A DNA stretch of 15,971 nucleotides from an uncultured Campylobacter sp. (GTDB lineage Bacteria; Campylobacterota; Campylobacteria; Campylobacterales; Campylobacteraceae), in contig NZ_CALIMW010000120.1 of assembly GCF_938045405.1 (NCBI RefSeq), positions 1-15,971 on the forward strand. The letters run 5' to 3'. The notes beneath the pieces were generated by a model, which worked only from the letters and a program-made list of their open reading frames with translations, was not told the origin of the DNA and ran no database searches. The position numbers and the translations under genes were made by a program. Shown here piece by piece: positions 1 through 4,995 of the stretch (position 1 is the stretch's first letter; the number at the start of each line of letters is the position of its first letter).

Positions 1-32
1 TACGACCGCCTCTTTGCCAAGTGTTTGTTGTT

Positions 33-2501
33 CTAAGAGACGTCTAAATAATCATCGCCCTTTCCGCCGATGAGTGTGTCATGCCCAAGATTGCCGTAAA
101 TTTTATCGTTCAAATTTGATCCCACTAGCGCATCGCTTCTTACACCGCCCTTTATCGTCGTAGCGGTTTCATCATCAGCTTTGAAAAATACCTTTTTCAG
201 TAAAGCTTTTAGCTTATTCTCGCCTTTATTTGCAAATTTAACGACCTCTTTGTTGCTTTGAAGCGCAGTTATCTCTTTGATCTCTTCATAGCCCAACGTT
301 ACATCTTTAAATTTGATCTGCGATATCCTCTCTTCCTCTGAATAAAAATCTCTTATAGTGACCGCGTCAAATTTTGACCTATTTACGACGACATCATTTT
401 TATTTTGCCTAAAAACGACATCTTTTAAACTGAAGGCGGACATATCTATGATATTTTTATCTTTATTTTCCTTGTTGGTTTCTATTATGGTGTCTTTACC
501 GAAATTTTCTTCAAAAACATAGGTATCGCTTCCTTCTCTTCCTTCTAATATATCATCCCCGCCTTTGCCGTTTATGATATTGTTTTTCTCATTGCCGACA
601 ATGGTTTCATTTTTGGAAGTACCTGTATTCATAGCGTCAAAAAGAGCATCTGCTACGGATGTATAGCCTGAGTTTGTCATATTTACATAGCCGCCGCCGG
701 TGGATTCGGCTAATTCTTTAAATTCCGCCGCCACATCTTCGCCACCGCCCGTTTGAATCGTAAAGACCTGAATATTATTTAAATCACTGTGATTATTGCC
801 ATAAAGCGCGTTTGCCGCACTTAAACTTCTTGCTACCGCTCTTGGTTTATTGGGCAAAAGTGCCGCCATTGCTTTAGATTTGAACTCATTGTCCTTCGCG
901 GGAGCATCGCCGAAAACAAAAATTCTTTTTACAGAGTATTCGCTCCAGTTAGAATTTGCAGCATTATAGATCCCGTGCCAAGTCATCTCCGGCGTATCGC
1001 CTCCGCCATCTGCGTAAAGAGAGTTTATAGCGGACATTATCGCGTTTTGATCATTCGTGAGATTGGTAAAAGTCTGAACGCCAGGATCGTTATAACCAAA
1101 TACCCCTACCTTAGTATTTTTATCTCTAGCAAAGGCGGTTTTTATGATCTCTTTTGCTTGGGATTTTACCGAGCTTATCGCCCCGCCCATCGAGCCCGTA
1201 GTATCACTAAGTATAGCGAATTCATTCGACTGCTCTTTTTGCAAATTTATCTCTAGCTCGTTATTGTCGAAATCATTTATCTTTAGACCGTTTGCGTTTA
1301 ATACTTTTGTGGAAGTATTGTATTCATAAGTGATAGAGTCGTCATTGTTTTTGTAAATTTCGATATTTCCATGCGATTGCTCTTTTATAAACCTTCCGCC
1401 TTTTAATTTGGTCTCTCCCAGATACACTTTGCCTCTGCCGTCGGAATCATTTATCGTGTCATTTTCATCCGCGTGATAAATGTCATAGCCGTTACCGCCA
1501 TTTAATGTGTCGCTACCTTCGCCACCGTATATGACATCATCGCCGTCTGCGGCATTTATAGTATCATTTCCTCGCTCACCAAATATCAAATCATTTCTAC
1601 TAGTTCCCGTTATTGTATCGTTGAAATTTCCATTTCGATCAGCATAAACTTCGTCGGCATTATTTCCGACACCCTGACCGACGAGAATTTTCCCACGATT
1701 GCCTATAATATCGACTGCATTTATCTGCCCGTCTCCAAATCTATCGACTAGCTGATTTATGGCAGGAGTCAGTTGAGTATTCAGATCATTTTCATCGTAA
1801 TTATTTGTAATAGCACCATTAAGACATTCTAATAGATAGTTATTTATATGCCTTCGCCTTGTTTCTAAAAATCTAATTACGTGCTTGGCTTCATTATCTC
1901 CTACATCGTCCTCGTTGTCATATAATCCAAATTTATTAGATTCTTTAACACGCCTATTTTGAATACCATTATTTCTATCCCTATTACTAGCGTATCTAAT
2001 TTCATACCATGCCGCAACCCTATCTCCATCATTAATGGCAGCAATTAAATTTGGTCCTATCATTTTAGTTACTCCACCATTATAAGCTAGACTTACCAAA
2101 GCGATCAGCTCCTTAGTGTTCCTAAGTTCGTTAGCTCTTGTTTTATCAAATTTAGCTAGTGTAGGCGTTTCAAATTTATTTCCGATTATTGTATTATATA
2201 GAGTATTCGCCTCTTCTTCATTAATAGTGATGCTATTTGGATTTGAATTATAGGCAATTACATCTTTATTAATCCTACCTTTTAGATCATTTAATAAATC
2301 AATTTTTTCTTGCGTCAGACTTATTCCTGCTCCAGCAAAATCTGAAACAAAATCGTTATCGCTTATATTATAACCATAGCCTATAGTTAATTTTCCATAA
2401 TAATCCAAATATACTTTACTATCAAAGCCTTCCGAACCGATTATAAACCCTCTTAATTCTGCCGAATAGGCATCTTCTGAACCAACTGAATGTGTTTGCA
2501 T
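33..2501 (-). CDS. Secreted-type multidomain protein: T4-like lysozyme (GH24) + RTX repeats + von Willebrand A domain
   Basis: 822 residues, ATG preceded by AAGGAG; this ribosome site overlaps the stop of the gene upstream. Residues ~15-190 look like a phage-type muramidase: E24, D33 and T39 (SEGF, D, LTIGYG) reproduce the E11/D20/T26 spacing of T4 lysozyme, although the T4 His31 position is Tyr44. An EF-hand/dockerin-like calcium loop (D253 to D264, GDGQINAVD) follows, then RTX nonapeptides at ~290-340, a vWA domain at ~427-625 with MIDAS residues D433-T-T-G-S437, T503 and D532, more RTX at ~626-672, and a last RTX block at ~785-822. There is no Sec signal, so calcium-dependent type I secretion is the likely route; no transporter is in the window. 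The protein stops inside its last RTX block, without the usual C-terminal secretion tail. The likely role is an exported peptidoglycan-cleaving effector. Domain calls are firm by motif; the role is inference. Confidence 0.85.
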   Translation of the reverse strand: MQTHSVGSEDAYSAELRGFIIGSEGFDSKVYLDYYGKLTIGYGYNISDNDFVSDFAGAGISLTQEKIDLLNDLKGRINKDVIAYNSNPNSITINEEEANTLYNTIIGNKFETPTLAKFDKTRANELRNTKELIALVSLAYNGGVTKMIGPNLIAAINDGDRVAAWYEIRYASNRDRNNGIQNRRVKESNKFGLYDNEDDVGDNEAKHVIRFLETRRRHINNYLLECLNGAITNNYDENDLNTQLTPAINQLVDRFGDGQINAVDIIGNRGKILVGQGVGNNADEVYADRNGNFNDTITGTSRNDLIFGERGNDTINAADGDDVIYGGEGSDTLNGGNGYDIYHADENDTINDSDGRGKVYLGETKLKGGRFIKEQSHGNIEIYKNNDDSITYEYNTSTKVLNANGLKINDFDNNELEINLQKEQSNEFAILSDTTGSMGGAISSVKSQAKEIIKTAFARDKNTKVGVFGYNDPGVQTFTNLTNDQNAIMSAINSLYADGGGDTPEMTWHGIYNAANSNWSEYSVKRIFVFGDAPAKDNEFKSKAMAALLPNKPRAVARSLSAANALYGNNHSDLNNIQVFTIQTGGGEDVAAEFKELAESTGGGYVNMTNSGYTSVADALFDAMNTGTSKNETIVGNEKNNIINGKGGDDILEGREGSDTYVFEENFGKDTIIETNKENKDKNIIDMSAFSLKDVVFRQNKNDVVVNRSKFDAVTIRDFYSEEERISQIKFKDVTLGYEEIKEITALQSNKEVVKFANKGENKLKALLKKVFFKADDETATTIKGGVRSDALVGSNLNDKIYGNLGHDTLIGGKGDDYLDVS

Positions 2502-2511
2502 GGTATACTCC

Positions 2512-3330
2512 TTAACGATAAATTTTTGTATTTAAATACGAATTTATACAATTTATAGAAACGGATGTTCGCGAAACTTTGTCTTTAAATTTACTAATTT
2601 GAATAGAAACCGCTTTAAGACCGTTTATTAAATTTACGGAATCGATAAAAAGTAGATAATCTTCGCTCTTATATTTTATCGGTCCGAAATAAATCAGGGT
2701 ATCTCCTGCGATCTTGTTTCGATAATCCTCAAAATCTGCCCTGCTATAATATGAATCGTATGAGGGGTCTTTTATAATTTTACTGCACTCTTGCGGATCT
2801 AGAATATACATAAAATTTGCAAAAGACATCTCGTATTGCCGAAAATCTTCTCTATACGTCATAATATACAAAAGCTTATTATCAAATTTATATAACGTAA
2901 ATCCTCTCCCCGTAAAGCCGTCTTTAATCGTTTTATTCATATCCATATACCAGCAATCGCCCATATTTTTCTTTAAAACGGGGTTATTGTAATCCGTCGT
3001 ATCAAAAACCAGAGGTTCGATTATATTTATATTTTTCCATTCGAACAGATCATCGTAAAAGTCGTTGCAGAAGTCTCTTTCTTTTGATAAATGCTCTTCA
3101 TACTCTTTTTTGAGCGTTGCATTTCTATCTATTTGCCAAAAGCTAACGGTTTTTCCGTTGAAAGTGGTTTCTCCTTCTACCATACCGGAAGGATTGTTTC
3201 TTACTACTTTCCTATCATTAGCTTTCCATAAAGCTATTTTTAAATCAAAAGGAATTTCCGTATCGCTTACATCGTTTGCATTCGCAAATAGTACGAATGC
3301 GATCATTAAGATGAAAATATGAACCCACAT
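2512..3330 (-). CDS. Exported protein of unknown function, paralogue of the upstream gene
   Basis: 272 residues, unrecognised family. The N-terminus is a signal peptide (hydrophobic residues ~4-16, probable cleavage after ANA, residue ~18), so the mature protein should be periplasmic or surface-located. It has four cysteines after the signal (in RDFCNDF, GDCWYM, QECSK and INCINS), matching those of the neighbour and suggesting two disulfides. Residues ~70-140 are essentially identical to the upstream paralogue, while the N-terminal third and C-terminal half are diverged apart from the tail NSYLNTKIYR. The start follows the upstream stop by 8 bp with a GGGGCGG ribosome site. Its own stop overlaps the ribosome site of the lysozyme/RTX gene, so the three are probably translated from one message. 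Position and export make it a candidate immunity or chaperone partner of that protein; this is inference, with no homology behind it. Confidence 0.8.
   Translation of the reverse strand: MWVHIFILMIAFVLFANANDVSDTEIPFDLKIALWKANDRKVVRNNPSGMVEGETTFNGKTVSFWQIDRNATLKKEYEEHLSKERDFCNDFYDDLFEWKNINIIEPLVFDTTDYNNPVLKKNMGDCWYMDMNKTIKDGFTGRGFTLYKFDNKLLYIMTYREDFRQYEMSFANFMYILDPQECSKIIKDPSYDSYYSRADFEDYRNKIAGDTLIYFGPIKYKSEDYLLFIDSVNLINGLKAVSIQISKFKDKVSRTSVSINCINSYLNTKIYR
2913..3123 (-). repeat. 211-bp identical tract, copy in the downstream paralogue
   Basis: By eye this stretch is base-for-base identical to 3716-3926 (offset 803). It codes the conserved middle of the two exported proteins. On the 2912 side similarity continues with several mismatches for about 50 bp. 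On the 3124 side it drops sharply. Confidence 0.9.
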
Positions 3331-3338
3331 AACCGCCC

Positions 3339-4139
3339 CTATCGATAAAGCTTCGTGTTTAAGTATGAATTGCTACAAACAGGCATTTGTAAAATACCGT
3401 CTTTAAATTTCCTGATTGCGACGTTTAGTAATTGACCGCTGTGCGTATTGTCGAAATCTATGAAAAGTAGATAGTCTATATCTTTATAACGTATCGGTTC
3501 GGCATAAAACAGACGCCGTTTATATATGATATTGCCTGGAATCTCCAAATTTACCCTGCTACGAGGATCTTTTGTGATTTTACTACACTCTTTGGGATCT
3601 AAAATGTAAGCAAGATTTGCGAAATCATCCGTCTGATATATATAAGGAGTGGTTTTGTAAATCATAATATACAAAAGCTTATTATCAAATTTATACAATG
3701 TAAATCCGCGCCCGCTAAAGCCGTCTTTAATCGTTTTATTCATATCCATATACCAGCAATCGCCCATATTTTTCTTTAAAACGGGGTTATTGTAATCCGT
3801 CGTATCAAAAACCAGAGGTTCGATTATATTTATATTTTTCCATTCGAACAGATCATCGTAAAAGTCGTTGCAGAAGTCTCTTTCTTTTGATAAATGCTCT
3901 TCATACTCTTTTTTGAGCGTTGCATTATCTTCTATCGTAAAGAAATAAAAACTCTTGCCGTTAAAGGTAGTTGCACCCCGGATCATAGGTTCGTGAAGAG
4001 CTTTTCTTACAACTTTTTTATCTTGAATTTTCCATAAAATAGGTTCCAGTTGCCATGGCATCGATGGATGCTTTATATCATCCGCTTTTGCGAACGATAC
4101 GGCAAACAATATCGCTAAAATAAAAGCACGAATTTGCAT
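3339..4139 (-). CDS. Exported protein of unknown function, first gene of the lysozyme/RTX operon
   Basis: 266 residues from the ATG at 4139, chosen because TAAGGAG lies 6 bases upstream and the next residues form a clean signal peptide (MQIRAFILAILFAVSFAKA, cleavage after AKA). A longer reading from 4214 would add 25 residues across a palindrome and bury the signal sequence, so I reject it. Family not recognised. The four cysteines, the central identical block and the C-terminal tail NSYLNTKLYR are shared with the 2512-3330 product. The paralogues differ around the block, as expected for diversified tandem copies partly homogenised by recombination. It could be a periplasmic immunity or lysozyme-inhibitor-like protein, or a structural partner of the muramidase. 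None of this can be decided from sequence alone. Confidence 0.8.
   Translation of the reverse strand: MQIRAFILAILFAVSFAKADDIKHPSMPWQLEPILWKIQDKKVVRKALHEPMIRGATTFNGKSFYFFTIEDNATLKKEYEEHLSKERDFCNDFYDDLFEWKNINIIEPLVFDTTDYNNPVLKKNMGDCWYMDMNKTIKDGFSGRGFTLYKFDNKLLYIMIYKTTPYIYQTDDFANLAYILDPKECSKITKDPRSRVNLEIPGNIIYKRRLFYAEPIRYKDIDYLLFIDFDNTHSGQLLNVAIRKFKDGILQMPVCSNSYLNTKLYR
3716..3926 (-). repeat. 211-bp identical tract, copy in the upstream paralogue
   Basis: Second copy of the tract at 2913-3123, in direct orientation inside the first exported-protein gene. Identity at synonymous positions between otherwise diverged genes points to recent gene conversion or a partial duplication. Confidence 0.9.
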
Positions 4140-4192
4140 CCCTTGCTCCTTAAAATAGGCTTTTGGAATCTTAAAAGCGTTTTTTGTTATCG

Positions 4193-4212
4193 GTTGTATA
4201 AGCTTATACAAC
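4193..4212. promoter_or_regulatory. Perfect 20-bp palindrome, candidate operator of the exported-protein/lysozyme operon
   Basis: The half-site GTTGTATAAG is followed directly by its exact reverse complement. It lies 53 bp upstream of the ATG at 4139, in the 175-bp gap after the 4315-4863 gene. TATAAG within it could itself act as a -10 box, so a bound dimeric regulator would block transcription. No regulator gene sits beside it. Operator function is inference; the palindrome is directly visible. Confidence 0.55.
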
Positions 4213-4314
4213 ATAACTACTTAATCTAAAATAAAATATCCGCACAAATATGAATTTATGTATATACCGCCGATCTATACGGCAGGCTTTCGATGTTTAA
4301 ATTACCGATCAAGT

Positions 4315-4863
4315 TTATTCACACTCATGAATATATGGATCTTTTAGGGTAAATTCGCCGTAATTTCCCAACCAAAATTTCGCATGCTTAAAATTATCAA
4401 TAGCAAATGTCGCATGGTGCTCGCTGTACACCCTGCGCGATCTGCATTTTTTACCTTCGTAATCATAATGATCTGCGAGCTTTTTATAAAATTCGATGCT
4501 TTCGTTATCAAAGTCGTAGCCCAGCGCGATATCTTGATTTCGCCCGTCGTAAAAATGTATATAGTCGAAATCGAGGTTATAATAAACCTTGCAATAACCA
4601 TTTTCGCCGTTTATTATGGCATCGCTGCAATATTTTTCTAGCTTTAATTTCTCTTTTTCAAACTCATGCCTTAGCTTGGTCTGCTCAGACGGGTCTAAAT
4701 TTTGTGTTTTCTCAGTAAAAAATTCCTCTTCATACCTAAGCGCCTTTTGCAATAAAATAGCCGCATATTCGGCTCTTTTGGAATAAAAATATAGAAAATA
4801 GGAGGCGTATAGTATAAAGATAAAAGCCGCAAAAATCATAAAATTTCTAAGTAGTTTTTTCAA
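4315..4863 (-). CDS. Membrane-anchored small protein of unknown function
   Basis: 182 residues from a TTG start. TTG is favoured because it supplies the basic N-terminus (KKLLRNF) ahead of a hydrophobic segment at ~9-28, and AAAGG lies about 9 bases upstream. The segment has no clear cleavage site and is followed by SKRAEY, so a signal anchor with a periplasmic domain is likely. Residues ~40-80 are charged and probably helical (coiled-coil-like). The rest contains four cysteines (YCS, YCK, KCRS, and HECE at the extreme C-terminus) and many Tyr/His/Asp residues. I do not recognise the family. It is as AT-rich as the genes that follow it in the same direction, and may belong to the same accessory module, although 175 bp and a palindrome separate them. 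Confidence 0.7.
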   Translation of the reverse strand: MKKLLRNFMIFAAFIFILYASYFLYFYSKRAEYAAILLQKALRYEEEFFTEKTQNLDPSEQTKLRHEFEKEKLKLEKYCSDAIINGENGYCKVYYNLDFDYIHFYDGRNQDIALGYDFDNESIEFYKKLADHYDYEGKKCRSRRVYSEHHATFAIDNFKHAKFWLGNYGEFTLKDPYIHECE

Positions 4864-4879
4864 ATCGTTGCCTTTTTAA

Positions 4880-4885
4880 ATTATA
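4880..4885 (-). promoter_or_regulatory. Possible -10 box for the 4315-4863 gene
   Basis: Minus-strand TATAAT lies 16 bases before the TTG start, with no convincing -35, as is common in Campylobacter. The leader would be very short, so this is tentative. Confidence 0.3.
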
Positions 4886-4995
4886 AGATGGCAAGGTATA
4901 CTGCCGCCAAAATCTATTTTCTTACCTCAATTCATCGGCGTATCGCGTAAAATTCTGCGGGTCAAATTTATAGAATAAAATTTACCAAATCGCGC

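Noticed and set aside
4159..4178. Plus-strand hairpin GCTTTT/AAAAGC followed by T6
   Set aside because: It looks like a weak terminator, but no plus-strand gene precedes it, and it lies in the leader of the minus-strand operon.
4140..4214. 25-residue N-terminal extension of the first exported protein, starting at 4214
   Set aside because: It would read through the palindrome, lacks a ribosome site and hides the signal peptide. The ATG at 4139 has TAAGGAG.
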